A stretch of 22,777 nt of DNA from an uncultured Actinomycetes bacterium (GCA_903930035.1 CAIYXG010000568.1:1-22777); one strand, 5' to 3'; numbered from the stretch's first letter, positions 7,303 to 14,661 are shown. Translations and numbers: made by a program. Notes: generated by a model from the sequence alone, not told the origin.

Positions 7303-7336
7303 GCCGCGGACGCCGTGGCCGACCGTCCGGATGGGG

Positions 7337-7342
7337 CAGGCT
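7337..7342 (+). promoter_or_regulatory. Weak -10-like box (CAGGCT) 7 nt before cydA
   Basis: The hexamer differs from TAnnnT only at the first base and sits at the same 7-nt distance from the start codon as the clearer leaderless promoters here (5413, 12922). The GAGG that follows is too close to the ATG to work well as a ribosome site. Confidence 0.28.
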
Positions 7343-7349
7343 GAGGACG

Positions 7350-8798
7350 ATGAACGCACAGCTGCTGGCCGCGGCCGCCGACCCGACCACGCTCCGCACG
7401 GCGCGCCTGATGATGGCGTTCACGCTCGGCAGCCACATCGTGCTGTCGTGCCTGGGCGTGGGCCTGCCGGTCGTGATCTTCCTGCTCCACCGCCGGGGGC
7501 TCGGGTACCGGGGTCTGCGCGGCGCGCCCGGTCCGGTCGACCCCGACTCGCTCGAGCTGGCCCACCGGCTGGCCAAGTGCGCCGCCGTGCTCTTCGCGGT
7601 CGGCGCCGTGTCCGGCACCATGCTCAGCTTCGAGATGGGCATCCTCTGGCCGGGGCTCATGGGCACCTTCGGCGACGTGATCGGCCTGCCCTTCGCGCTC
7701 GAGGGCGTGTTCTTCTTCCTGGAGGCCGTGTTCCTGGGGATCTACCTGTACGGGTGGCGCGGCCTCCCCGCGAAGCTGCACCTCATGACGCTGGTGCCGG
7801 TCGCGCTGTCCGGCGTGTTCGGGACGCTCTGCATCGTCAGCGTGAACGCCTGGATGAACAACCCGTCGGGCTTCGACCTCCAGGAGTACGCCGCCTCGGG
7901 CCGGGTCACCGACGTCGACCCCTGGGCCGCCATGTTCGGCCCCAACACCGCCGTGCAGTTCTTCCACCTGCTGCCGGCCACCTACCTGGTGACCGGGTGC
8001 CTGGTGGCCTCCGTCTACGCGTCGGGGATGCTCCGGGGCCGGCGCGACCGCCTGCACCGTCTGGGCCTGGTGGCCGGGCTGGGCGTGGCGTTCGCCGCGC
8101 TGCCCTTCCAGCTCCTGTCCGGCGACACCATCGCCCGGAGCGAGGCAACCTCGCAGCCGGCCAAGTTCGCCGCGTCGGAGCTGGTGACGGAGACCGGGAC
8201 GAACGTGCCGATGGTGATCGGCGGCGTGCTGGTGGACGGCAAGGTGGTCGGGGGCCTGAAGATCCCCGACATGCTCTCGATCATCCTGGGCTTCTCGCCG
8301 GACACCAAGGTCACGGGCCTGGACGCCTTCCCGGCCGACGAGCTGCCGCCGGTCAACGTGGTGCACCTGTCGTTCGACCTCATGGTCGGTTCGGCCACGG
8401 CCCTCACGGCCCTCGCCCTGTGGACGGGGTTCACGCAGTGGCGCCGGAAGCGGCTGCCGCAGACCCGGTGGTGGCTGCGCGCCGTGGTGGTGGCCGGTCC
8501 GCTGGCGGTGCTGGCGCTCGAGGCCGGGTGGACCACGACCGAGGTCGGCCGCCAGCCATGGATCGTGCAGGGCCTGATGCGGACCACCGAGGCGGTGACC
8601 ACCCAGCCGGGGATCCCGGCCGCGCTCGTCGCGGTCGTGGTGGTCTACGTCGGCATGGCGGTGAGCCTGGTGGTCGTGCTGCGCCGCATGAGCGCCCGCT
8701 GGCGCGCCGGCCTGGAGGTGTCGGCGCCCTACGGCCCGGGCGAGGCCGAGGAGCTCGAGCTGGTCCCCTCCGGCCGACCCGAGGACGGTGACGACTGA
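7350..8798 (+). CDS. cydA: Cytochrome bd oxidase subunit I
   Basis: This is the 482-residue haem-bearing subunit of cytochrome bd, the membrane quinol:O2 oxidoreductase. About nine hydrophobic segments are visible. Key residues: His29 in GSHIV (N-terminal haem ligand, E. coli His19 equivalent), His206 in AVQFFHLLPATY and Met345 in SFDLMVGSA (b558 ligands, equivalent to E. coli His186 and Met393), the acidic helix LPFALEGVFFFLEAVF with the conserved Glu, SGDTIAR, and the signature GRQPW (400-404). The quinol-binding Q loop (about 255-335) looks like the short form. The C-terminus ends in an acidic cytoplasmic tail. cydB overlaps by one base (TGATG), as is normal for this pair. The ligand assignments follow from motif comparison with E. 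coli. Confidence 0.96.
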   Translation: MNAQLLAAAADPTTLRTARLMMAFTLGSHIVLSCLGVGLPVVIFLLHRRGLGYRGLRGAPGPVDPDSLELAHRLAKCAAVLFAVGAVSGTMLSFEMGILWPGLMGTFGDVIGLPFALEGVFFFLEAVFLGIYLYGWRGLPAKLHLMTLVPVALSGVFGTLCIVSVNAWMNNPSGFDLQEYAASGRVTDVDPWAAMFGPNTAVQFFHLLPATYLVTGCLVASVYASGMLRGRRDRLHRLGLVAGLGVAFAALPFQLLSGDTIARSEATSQPAKFAASELVTETGTNVPMVIGGVLVDGKVVGGLKIPDMLSIILGFSPDTKVTGLDAFPADELPPVNVVHLSFDLMVGSATALTALALWTGFTQWRRKRLPQTRWWLRAVVVAGPLAVLALEAGWTTTEVGRQPWIVQGLMRTTEAVTTQPGIPAALVAVVVVYVGMAVSLVVVLRRMSARWRAGLEVSAPYGPGEAEELELVPSGRPEDGDD

Positions 8799-9850
8799 TG
8801 GCGCAGGCGGTCGCCGTCATCGTCTGGGTGGGCGTCGTCGCCTACGCCGTGCTGGCCGGCGCCGACTTCGGGTCGGGCACGTGGGACCTGCTCGCGGGCG
8901 GGGCCGACCGGGGCGCGGCGGTCCGCCACCGGATCGACCGGTCGCTCGGGCCGGTCTGGGAGGCCAACCACGTCTGGCTGGTCTTCGTGCTCGTCTACCT
9001 CTGGACCGCGTTCCCCTCGGCGTTCGCCGCGGTGGCGACCACGGTCTACGTGCCGCTGCTCCTGGCCGCGCTCGGCATCGTGTTCCGGGGCGCGTCGTTC
9101 ATGTTCCGCCGGTCGTCGTCGACCGTGGCCTCGGCCCGGTGGTTCGGCATGCTGTTCGCCGCGTCGTCGGTGCTCACGCCGTTCTTCCTGGGTGCTGCGG
9201 CCGGGGCCGTGGCGTCGGGCCGGGTGCCGCTCGAGGGCGACGGCGCACCGCTCGCCAGCTGGGTCACGCCGACCAGCCTGCTCGGCGGGGTGCTGGCCGT
9301 CTGCACGTGCGCCTGGCTGGCCGCGGTGTTCCTGCACGCCGACGCCGTCCGCGACGGCGAGCACGACCTGGCGGCGTGGTTCCGGGTGCGGGCGCTGGTC
9401 GCCGGCGCCGTGGTCGGCGTCGTCGGGCTGCTCGGCGAGGTGGTCCTGCGGTCCGACGCCGCGACGCTGGTCGAGGGTCTGCACGGCCGGGCGCTCCCGG
9501 TCGTGCTCCTGAGCGCGGCGGCGGGCGTCGCCGCCCTGGTGCTCGTGGCCCGCGGCCGTGCCGAGGCGGCCCGGTTCGCGGCCGGCGGTGCCGTGGCCGG
9601 GATCGTCGTGGCCTGGGGCGTGGCGCAGTACCCGTGGCTGCTGGTGGACGAGCTGACCGTCGCCGACGGCGCCGCGCCGACCGCCACGCTGGTGGGCGTG
9701 CTCGTGGCGTTCGCCCTGGCGGCGCTGCTGGTCGTGCCGTCGCTCGTCTGGCTCCTGCGGCTCACGGACCGGGGCCGCCTGCAGGACCTGCGGGCCCGGG
9801 ACGACTCGTCGGCCGCGCTGCTGGCCCGAGCCGGCCGACCGTCCCGCTAG
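8798..9850 (+). CDS. cydB: Cytochrome bd oxidase subunit II
   Basis: This is the 350-residue haem-free partner of CydA. The N-terminus carries the signature GADFGSGTWDLL (about 21-32), followed by WEANHVWLVFVLVYLWTAFP (about 54-73) and several further membrane helices. The last third is rich in Ala/Val helices and ends in a short basic tail (LLARAGRPSR). Its ATG overlaps the cydA stop codon, ensuring equimolar synthesis. No cydDC transporter genes, normally needed for bd assembly, lie downstream; the next gene is convergent. A GC hairpin at 9866-9882 follows the stop. Confidence 0.96.
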   Translation: MAQAVAVIVWVGVVAYAVLAGADFGSGTWDLLAGGADRGAAVRHRIDRSLGPVWEANHVWLVFVLVYLWTAFPSAFAAVATTVYVPLLLAALGIVFRGASFMFRRSSSTVASARWFGMLFAASSVLTPFFLGAAAGAVASGRVPLEGDGAPLASWVTPTSLLGGVLAVCTCAWLAAVFLHADAVRDGEHDLAAWFRVRALVAGAVVGVVGLLGEVVLRSDAATLVEGLHGRALPVVLLSAAAGVAALVLVARGRAEAARFAAGGAVAGIVVAWGVAQYPWLLVDELTVADGAAPTATLVGVLVAFALAALLVVPSLVWLLRLTDRGRLQDLRARDDSSAALLARAGRPSR

Positions 9851-9865
9851 GCCGTCGGCCGGCCG

Positions 9866-9882
9866 GCCGCCCGACGGGCGGC
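9866..9882. terminator. GC hairpin between cydB and the convergent cyclic-nucleotide-binding gene
   Basis: A perfect inverted repeat GCCGCCC-GAC-GGGCGGC lies in the 45-bp gap between converging genes and could stop transcription from either side. No T-tract follows on either strand, so it is a hairpin terminator candidate only. Confidence 0.45.
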
Positions 9883-9895
9883 GGGGGAGGCGGCG

Positions 9896-10327
9896 TCAGT
9901 CGGAGCCGAGGACCTTGTCCTCGAGCTCGGCCACCCGTTGCGACATCCCGTTGAGCAGGGACCGGGCGAGGCCGGGCACGTCGTCGAGGAGGGTGTTGAG
10001 CCCGCGGCGGTCGATGACCTCGAGCACCACGTCGGTGACGGCGTTCACCGAGGCGGTGCGGGTCAGCGAGTCGAGCAGGGCGATCTCGCCGAAGTACGAC
10101 CCGGGCCCCAGAGTGGCGATCCGGTCGCCGTCGCGCACGACCTCGACCTCGCCCTCGATGATGACCGCCAGCTCCTGGCCCAGGTCGCCCTGGCGCATGA
10201 TCGAGCGGCCGGCCTCCACGTGGACCTCGTCGGTGAGGCGATCGATCTCGGCGAGTTCCGCGTCCGAGCAGTCGGCGAACATCGGCAGATCTCGGAAGCG
10301 TTCGTGGGAGTCTCGGCGCGGGTTCAC
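9896..10327 (-). CDS. Stand-alone cyclic-nucleotide-binding domain protein
   Basis: This 143-residue protein consists almost entirely of one cNMP-binding (CAP_ED) domain: FRDLPMFADCSDAELAEIDRL (11-31), the beta-roll with IIEGEVEVVRDG (56-67), and the phosphate-binding cassette FGEIALLDSLTRTASV (79-94). That cassette keeps Glu81 and Arg90 for ribose and phosphate contact. A short helix follows, but there is no CRP-type helix-turn-helix, channel or kinase domain. It may bind cAMP and act through a partner. The start is a GTG at 10327, placed 6 nt after a TAGGCT -10 box, so the transcript is probably leaderless. It converges on cydB, so a link to respiration is possible but not shown. Confidence 0.88.
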   Translation of the reverse strand: MNPRRDSHERFRDLPMFADCSDAELAEIDRLTDEVHVEAGRSIMRQGDLGQELAVIIEGEVEVVRDGDRIATLGPGSYFGEIALLDSLTRTASVNAVTDVVLEVIDRRGLNTLLDDVPGLARSLLNGMSQRVAELEDKVLGSD

Positions 10328-10333
10328 ACGGCG

Positions 10334-10343
10334 AGCCTAACCT
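10334..10343. promoter_or_regulatory. Overlapping divergent -10 boxes (TAGGCT minus, TAACCT plus)
   Basis: On the minus strand TAGGCT (10339-10334) ends 6 nt before the GTG at 10327, a leaderless layout. On the plus strand TAACCT (10338-10343) fits the same pattern and would give the EthD gene a leader of about 46 nt with GGGAGG at 10386-10391. The two hexamers share two bases, so the two promoters could not be occupied at once. Confidence 0.4.
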
Positions 10344-10395
10344 CGGCGGTTGCCGGCCCGGCCGGTGCCCCAGTTCGTCCAACCCGGGAGGCCCC

Positions 10396-10779
10396 GTGGT
10401 CGTCATGTTCGCCCTGCTCCGACGGAACCCCGAGCTCACCACCGAGGAGTTCGTCGAGCACTGGCGGGAGCGGCACGGGCCGCTGATCGCCGGAACCCCG
10501 GAACTGGCCCGCCACATCGTCCGCTACGAGCAGCACGTCCGTCACCGGCCGGACGGCCTGTCGGGCAATGACGACCTCGACGGCGTCGCCGTCCAGTGGT
10601 ACCGGTCGATCGACGACTTCGCGGCGTTCATCTCGGAACCGGCCTACGCCGAGGTGATCGCTCCCGACGAGCGGCGGTTCCTGGATGTCGGGCGCATCGA
10701 GTTCATCATCACCGAGGAGCCGCACGTCGTGATCGACGGACCGCGGTCCGATGGCACCTCCGGCGGTGCGTCGGCGTGA
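10396..10779 (+). CDS. EthD domain-containing protein (dimeric alpha/beta-barrel)
   Basis: This 127-residue protein matches the EthD pattern: VVMFALLRRNPELTTEEFVEHWRERHGPL (about 2-30) is the typical opening, with the conserved FxxHWxxxHGPL. A Tyr/His-rich middle (RYEQHVRHR) and a second half with AEVIAPDERRFLD follow. EthD-like proteins are small ferredoxin-fold dimers found beside degradation genes; most have no proven reaction. The start is GTG at 10396, five bases after GGGAGG. The stop overlaps the next gene's GTG by 4 bases (GTGA), so it is coupled to the SDR. Confidence 0.85.
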   Translation: MVVMFALLRRNPELTTEEFVEHWRERHGPLIAGTPELARHIVRYEQHVRHRPDGLSGNDDLDGVAVQWYRSIDDFAAFISEPAYAEVIAPDERRFLDVGRIEFIITEEPHVVIDGPRSDGTSGGASA

Positions 10780-11606
10780 GTGGTGTGGTCGTCACCGGCG
10801 GCGGGTCGGGCATCGGCGCGGCCACCTGTGCGCTCCTGGCCCGGCGTGGGGTGCCGGTCGGCGTGCTGGACCGCAACCCGAGGTCCGCGCACCGGGTGGC
10901 CGAGCAGGTGGGCGGCGTGCCGCTGGTGGCCGACGTCCGGCGTCGTGAGCAGGTGGACGAGGCCGTCGATCGGGCCGCGGTGGACCTGGGTGGGATCGCG
11001 GGCTGGGTGAACAATGCCGGGGTCGGCAACCTCAAGCCGCTCGAGGACTACACCGGTGCCGAGGTGGACCTGATCTGGGGGGTCAACGTCACGGGCACCC
11101 TCCACTGCCTCCAGTCGGCGGTCCCGCACCTCCGCCGTCACCGGGAGCTGACCGGCCGGCCGGCGTCGGTCGTGAACGTCGCCAGCGTCTCGGGAGTGCG
11201 CCCCACGCAGGGCGAGGCGCCCTACGCCGCCGCCAAGGCGGCGGTCGTGGCGCTCACGCGCTCGGCCGCGCTCGAGTGGGCCCCGGCGGTGCGCGTCAAC
11301 TGCGTGTCACCCGGGTTCGTGCGGACGCCGCTCAACGACGTGCTGACCGCCGACGAGTCGACCCTGGCGGGTCTCGAGGAGCGGACACCCATGGGCCGCC
11401 TGGGTACGGCCGAGGAGACCGCTGAGCTGATCTGCTTCCTGCTCGACGACCGCTGCAGCTACCTGACGGGCCAGAACATCGTGCTCGACGGTGGGAGCAT
11501 GCTCTCCTCGGCGCAGATGGACCCGGTCCTGGGTCCGTTGGTCGACCTGGTGCGTGCGGCCGGGAGCGCGACGGGCCCGGTCGGCGACCAGCGTCCGGGC
11601 GGCTAG
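10776..11606 (+). CDS. Short-chain dehydrogenase/reductase (SDR), classical type
   Basis: This is a 276-residue classical SDR. The cofactor loop TGGGSGIG is at 7-14, NNAG at 79-82, and catalytic Ser137 sits in NVASVSG with Tyr150 and Lys154 in YAAAK. The C-terminal part has SPGFVRTPL and YLTGQNIVLDGG, the usual substrate-loop and closing strand. LDRN after the second strand suggests NAD(H) preference (Asp32), an inference. The GTG at 10776 overlaps the EthD stop (GTGA) and is the only start that keeps the complete first strand. The oxidised hydroxyl compound is unknown; the next gene has its own promoter. Confidence 0.92.
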   Translation: MSGVVVTGGGSGIGAATCALLARRGVPVGVLDRNPRSAHRVAEQVGGVPLVADVRRREQVDEAVDRAAVDLGGIAGWVNNAGVGNLKPLEDYTGAEVDLIWGVNVTGTLHCLQSAVPHLRRHRELTGRPASVVNVASVSGVRPTQGEAPYAAAKAAVVALTRSAALEWAPAVRVNCVSPGFVRTPLNDVLTADESTLAGLEERTPMGRLGTAEETAELICFLLDDRCSYLTGQNIVLDGGSMLSSAQMDPVLGPLVDLVRAAGSATGPVGDQRPGG

Positions 11607-11627
11607 AACGTGTTTCAGTCGGAGGGG

Positions 11628-11633
11628 TACGCT
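11628..11633 (+). promoter_or_regulatory. Putative -10 box (TACGCT) of a leaderless gene
   Basis: TACGCT is followed by six bases and then the ATG at 11640. TAGAAC at 11604-11609 is a poor -35 candidate at 18-bp spacing. A purine-rich stretch (GGAGGGG, 11621-11627) precedes the box and would not be on the transcript if it is leaderless; if transcription starts further up, it could act as a distant ribosome site. Confidence 0.45.
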
Positions 11634-11639
11634 CGTCCC

Positions 11640-12872
11640 ATGGACGACGCCGCCGCCGACACCAGTGCCACCGATGCGGACATCCCGTGGATCGTCTCGG
11701 TCGACGACCACGTGATCGAGCCGCCGACCGTGTGGCAGGACCGTGTCCCCGCGAAGTTCGCGGACGTCGCCCCCCGCTCGTTCCGCCAGCGCGGGACCAT
11801 GAACTTCGTCGGCGGGGTGTTCAGCTTCGAGCCCGACGAGGACGGCGAGGTCGGCGACTGGTGGTCGTTCGAGGACGGGCGGTTCCCGCTCACCCGCCTG
11901 GAGGCCGCCGTCGGGTTCGAGCGGGACCAGGTGCAGGTCGTCCCCATCACCTACGACGAGATGCGCCGGGGTTGCTGGGACCCGGCAGCCCGCCTGGCTG
12001 ACATGGACGCCAACTGGACCGAGGCCTCGATGTCGTTCCCGTCGAGCTTCGTCCGCTTCTGCGGTCAGCGGTTCCTCGAGGCGTCCGACAAGGAACTGGC
12101 AGATGCCTGCGTCCGCGCCTACAACGACTGGCAGTTCGACGAGTGGTGCGCCGGCTCGGACGGCCGGCTCATCCCGCTGGCGATCGTGCAGCTGTGGGAC
12201 CCGGAGCTGGCGGCGGCCGAGGTCCGGCGGAACGCCGAGCGCGGCGGTCGGGCCATCACGTTCTCGGAGATCCCGGCCTACCTGGGACTGCCGTCGGTGC
12301 ACGACGCCAACGGGTACTGGGACCCGCTCTTCGCCGCCTGCGCCGAGACCGGCACGGTCGTCAACATGCACATCGGGTCGAGCTCCAAGATGCCCTCGAC
12401 CTCGCCCGATGCGCCGGCCGCCGTCGGGTCCACCCTGACGTTCAACAACGCCATGGCGTCCATGACGGACTTCCTGTTCTCCGGCGTCCTGGTCCGCTTC
12501 CCCGAGCTGAAGCTGGCCTACTCCGAGGGGCAGATCGGCTGGATCCCCTACATCATCGAGCGGGCCGACAAGGTGTGGGAGGACAACCGGGGCTGGGGCG
12601 GGATCGGTGACCTCGTGCCCGAGCCGCCGAGCACCTACTACTACCGGCAGATCTTCGGCTGCTTCTTCGACGACAACTACGGGCTCGCCAACATCGAGGC
12701 CGTGGGCGTCGACAACGTCTGCTTCGAGACGGACTACCCGCACAGCGACTCGACGTGGCCGCACTCCAAGGAGGTCGCCATCAAGCAGATGGGTGACCTG
12801 CCGCCGGACATCCAGCGCAAGCTGGTGCGGGGCAACGCGATCGCGCTGCTCGGACTGGACCTGGAGCCCTGA
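11640..12872 (+). CDS. Amidohydrolase (COG2159, ACMSD-like metal-dependent hydrolase/decarboxylase)
   Basis: This 410-residue TIM-barrel protein belongs to the amidohydrolase-2 family. Metal-site motifs: DDHVIEP (22-28, D-x-H), MHIG (243-246, His244) and ETDYPHSDS (363-371, Asp365). The end GNAIALLGLDL is typical. Relatives hydrolyse or decarboxylate ring-cleavage products and other small acids; many sit in steroid or aromatic degradation loci of actinobacteria. The ATG at 11640 follows a TACGCT box by 6 nt. An upstream GTG at 11610 would add ten residues but would lie before the putative transcription start. The exact substrate is not predictable. Confidence 0.88.
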   Translation: MDDAAADTSATDADIPWIVSVDDHVIEPPTVWQDRVPAKFADVAPRSFRQRGTMNFVGGVFSFEPDEDGEVGDWWSFEDGRFPLTRLEAAVGFERDQVQVVPITYDEMRRGCWDPAARLADMDANWTEASMSFPSSFVRFCGQRFLEASDKELADACVRAYNDWQFDEWCAGSDGRLIPLAIVQLWDPELAAAEVRRNAERGGRAITFSEIPAYLGLPSVHDANGYWDPLFAACAETGTVVNMHIGSSSKMPSTSPDAPAAVGSTLTFNNAMASMTDFLFSGVLVRFPELKLAYSEGQIGWIPYIIERADKVWEDNRGWGGIGDLVPEPPSTYYYRQIFGCFFDDNYGLANIEAVGVDNVCFETDYPHSDSTWPHSKEVAIKQMGDLPPDIQRKLVRGNAIALLGLDLEP

Positions 12873-12895
12873 CGTCCGGGGAGCGACCCGGGACG
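12873..12895 (+). terminator. Hairpin after the amidohydrolase gene
   Basis: Beginning at the base after the stop codon, CGTCC-G-GGG pairs with CCC-G-GGACG around the loop AGCGA, leaving one G-G mismatch. No T-run follows. It lies just upstream of the next gene's promoter and probably separates the two transcripts. Confidence 0.4.
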
Positions 12896-12897
12896 AT

Positions 12898-12927
12898 CTG
12901 ACCATCGACGACGGCGGCCGGTAGCGT
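12898..12927 (+). promoter_or_regulatory. Promoter: CTGACC (-35) and TAGCGT (-10), leaderless aldehyde dehydrogenase
   Basis: CTGACC at 12898-12903 resembles TTGACA. It is 18 bp from TAGCGT at 12922-12927, which lies 7 nt before the ATG at 12935. This is the best-formed of the leaderless promoters in the window. Confidence 0.55.
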
Positions 12928-12934
12928 CGCCCGC

Positions 12935-14395
12935 ATGGCAGCGCGCGAGTACTCCCTGATCATCGACGGTGTCGCCGTCGAGCCGTCGTCCCGTTACGAC
13001 GTGGTGAACCCGGCGACCGAGGAGGTCGTCGCCGAGGCGCCCGAGGCGAGCGTCGAGCAGGCCCGGGCCGCCGTGGAGTCGGCCGCGGCGGCGTTCCCGG
13101 CGTGGTCGCGGACCCGGCCCGAGGAGCGGGCGGCCCTGTTGGACCGGGCCGCCGACCTGATCGACGCGGCGGCCGACGAGCTCGTCCCGCTGGTCCAGGC
13201 CGAGACCGGAGCGACGTACCGGACCACGAAGACCATCCAGGTCCCGCAGGCGGCCGCTCGGCTCCGCCGCTACTCCAAGGGGGCGCTCGAGCCGACGCTC
13301 GACCCGCTGCCCCCGGCCGTGATGCCGGCGACGGTGCTGGCCCCCGGCGGGGTCGTGAACGCAGCGGCCAACCGTGTTCCCGTCGGGGTGGTCAGCTGCA
13401 TCACGTCGTACAACTTCCCGATGGTCAACATGGCCGGCAAGATCGGTCCGGCCCTCGCCATGGGCAACACCGTGGTGGTCAAGCCGGCACCCCAGGACCC
13501 GTTGGCGGTGTTCCGGATGGTGGAGCTCCTCCAGGAGGCCGGCTTCCCGCCCGGGGTGGTCAACGTGGTGGGCGGGACGGGCATCCCGGCGTCGGAGGCG
13601 ATCGTCGACCACCCGCAGACCGACATGGTGTCCTTCACCGGGTCGACGGCCGTCGGCCGCCGCATCGGCGAGGTGGCCGGCGGGCAGATGAAGCGACTGC
13701 TGCTCGAGCTCGGCGGGAAGGGCGCCTGCGTCGTGTTCGACGACGCCGACCTGAAGGCGGCGATCGGGGGGATCGCATCGGTGTGGGGGTTCCACTCCGG
13801 TCAGATCTGCACGGCGCCGACCCGTGTGATCGTCCAGCGGTCCGTCCACGACCAGTTGGTCGAGGGCCTCTCGGCGGCGGCGGCGTTCATGAAGGTCGGT
13901 CCGCCGACCGAGAAGGACACGGTCGTCGGCCCGGTGATCACCGACGTGCACCGGGGCCGGATCGAGGGGTACATCGCGGCGGGACTCGCCGAGGGTGCCG
14001 AGGCGGCGGTCGGGGGCGGCCGACCGGAGGGGTTCGACACCGGCTTCTACGTCGAGCCGACCCTGCTCGTCGGCTGCGACAACACCATGACCCCGGTCCG
14101 GGAGGAGATCTTCGGTCCCGTCGTCGTCGTGGTTCCCTTCGACGAGCCCGAGGAGGCCGTCGAGATCGCGAACGACAGCGACTTCGGGCTCTACAGCTAC
14201 GTGTTCTCGGGCGACACCTCCCGGGCCTGGCAGGTGGCCACGCAGCTCCGCTCCGGCGTGGTCGGGATCAACACGATCCAGCGGAACCACGAGGCCCCGT
14301 TCGGAGGCTTCAAGCAGTCGGGTGTCGGTCGGGACGGTGGCAGCTACGGCCTCCTGGCCTACTCGGAGATGCAGGGACTCATCTGGCCCAGCTGA
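12935..14395 (+). CDS. NAD(P)-dependent aldehyde dehydrogenase
   Basis: This is a 486-residue ALDH-superfamily enzyme of normal length. Active-site features: SYNFP with Asn160, FTGSTAVGRRIG (234-245) for the cofactor, general-base Glu258 in LELGGKG, catalytic Cys292 in SGQICTAPTR, and EEIFGPV (390-396). The C-terminal PFGGFKQSGVGRDGG is canonical. It oxidises an aldehyde to the acid (or a semialdehyde to an acyl product) in the cytosol, a natural step beside the alcohol dehydrogenase, SDR and amidohydrolase genes around it. The ATG is 7 nt after TAGCGT, so the gene is probably leaderless. The substrate is unknown. Confidence 0.95.
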   Translation: MAAREYSLIIDGVAVEPSSRYDVVNPATEEVVAEAPEASVEQARAAVESAAAAFPAWSRTRPEERAALLDRAADLIDAAADELVPLVQAETGATYRTTKTIQVPQAAARLRRYSKGALEPTLDPLPPAVMPATVLAPGGVVNAAANRVPVGVVSCITSYNFPMVNMAGKIGPALAMGNTVVVKPAPQDPLAVFRMVELLQEAGFPPGVVNVVGGTGIPASEAIVDHPQTDMVSFTGSTAVGRRIGEVAGGQMKRLLLELGGKGACVVFDDADLKAAIGGIASVWGFHSGQICTAPTRVIVQRSVHDQLVEGLSAAAAFMKVGPPTEKDTVVGPVITDVHRGRIEGYIAAGLAEGAEAAVGGGRPEGFDTGFYVEPTLLVGCDNTMTPVREEIFGPVVVVVPFDEPEEAVEIANDSDFGLYSYVFSGDTSRAWQVATQLRSGVVGINTIQRNHEAPFGGFKQSGVGRDGGSYGLLAYSEMQGLIWPS

Positions 14396-14404
14396 GCAGG
14401 TGAT

Positions 14405-14429
14405 CGGTCCGGCCGGTGTCGGCCGACCG
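14405..14429 (+). terminator. Hairpin after the aldehyde dehydrogenase gene
   Basis: CGGTC-(C)-GGCCG pairs with CGGCC-GACCG around a GTGT loop: ten base pairs with one bulged C, ten bases after the stop codon. Only GGGAAACT follows, so there is no T-tract. It plausibly ends the aldehyde dehydrogenase transcript, or protects its 3' end. Confidence 0.45.
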
Positions 14430-14434
14430 GGAAA

Positions 14435-14531
14435 CTGTCAGATCCCGCCCCCCCGGGACTCTCGGATCCTGACAGCGGCAATCAGCCGCTGCGAGGGACA
14501 GCGGCAGACAGCCGCTGGGATCCAGGAGTCC
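14435..14531 (+). promoter_or_regulatory. Structured leader with two mutually exclusive folds, one hiding the ribosome binding site (riboswitch-like; unassigned)
   Basis: Fold A: 14456-14469 (GGACTCTCGGATCC) pairs with 14518-14531 (GGATCCAGGAGTCC) with 12 Watson-Crick pairs, one G-U and one mismatch. This closes a three-way junction holding two hairpins with identical stems, CAGCGGC-AATCA-GCCGCTG (14473-14491) and CAGCGGC-AGACA-GCCGCTG (14499-14517). The AGGAG ribosome site (14524-14528) lies inside the closing helix. Fold B: CTGTCAGATCC (14435-14445) pairs with GGATCCTGACAG (14464-14475) over 11 bp with one bulge. That competes with the 5' strand of the closing helix and with the first hairpin. 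This is the form of a translational switch. It matches no riboswitch class I can name. It may instead be a dispersed palindromic repeat, and no promoter just upstream is evident. Confidence 0.45.
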
Positions 14532-14535
14532 GACC

Positions 14536-14661
14536 GTGCTGCAGATCACCCCCGACCCCGGCGCCGTGCTGCCCCTGCTGGGGGTCCTGCTCCTCGGTTC
14601 GGGGAGCCTCCTCGCCGGCCCACCCGCAGTGCTGCGACGCCTGCGGAACCGGCGACCGTGA
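14536..14661 (+). CDS. 41-residue single-pass membrane peptide
   Basis: A GTG at 14536 opens a 41-codon frame ending in TGA at 14659-14661. It is preceded by AGGAG (14524-14528) at a 7-nt spacing. The peptide starts with a short acidic/polar segment (LQITPDPG). It continues with one strongly hydrophobic helix (AVLPLLGVLLLGSGSLLAG, about residues 10-28) and ends in a basic tail (RRLRNRRP), predicting the C-terminus inside. There is no recognisable family. It lies just downstream of the structured leader and 122 bp upstream of the membrane-anchored sigma factor gene, on the same strand. Small membrane peptides often modulate neighbouring membrane proteins, but that role here is a guess. Some chance remains that it is a random frame. 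Confidence 0.5.
   Translation: MLQITPDPGAVLPLLGVLLLGSGSLLAGPPAVLRRLRNRRP

Noticed and set aside
10334..10343. DtxR/IdeR iron box, because AGCCTAACCT matches half of the consensus
   Set aside because: The other half (TTAGGTT) is absent: the bases to the left read CACGGCG. A half-site alone is not enough, and the match overlaps -10 boxes that already explain the A/T bases.
14473..14517. Guanidine-II (mini-ykkC) riboswitch, suggested by two tandem hairpins before a small membrane protein
   Set aside because: That class needs ACGR loop sequences; the loops here are AATCA and AGACA. The larger closing helix is also not part of that class.
14473..14517. CRISPR-like direct repeats (CAGCGGC...GCCGCTG twice)
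   Set aside because: There are only two copies of a 19-base palindromic unit separated by 7 bases; there is no spacer-length regularity and no cas gene.
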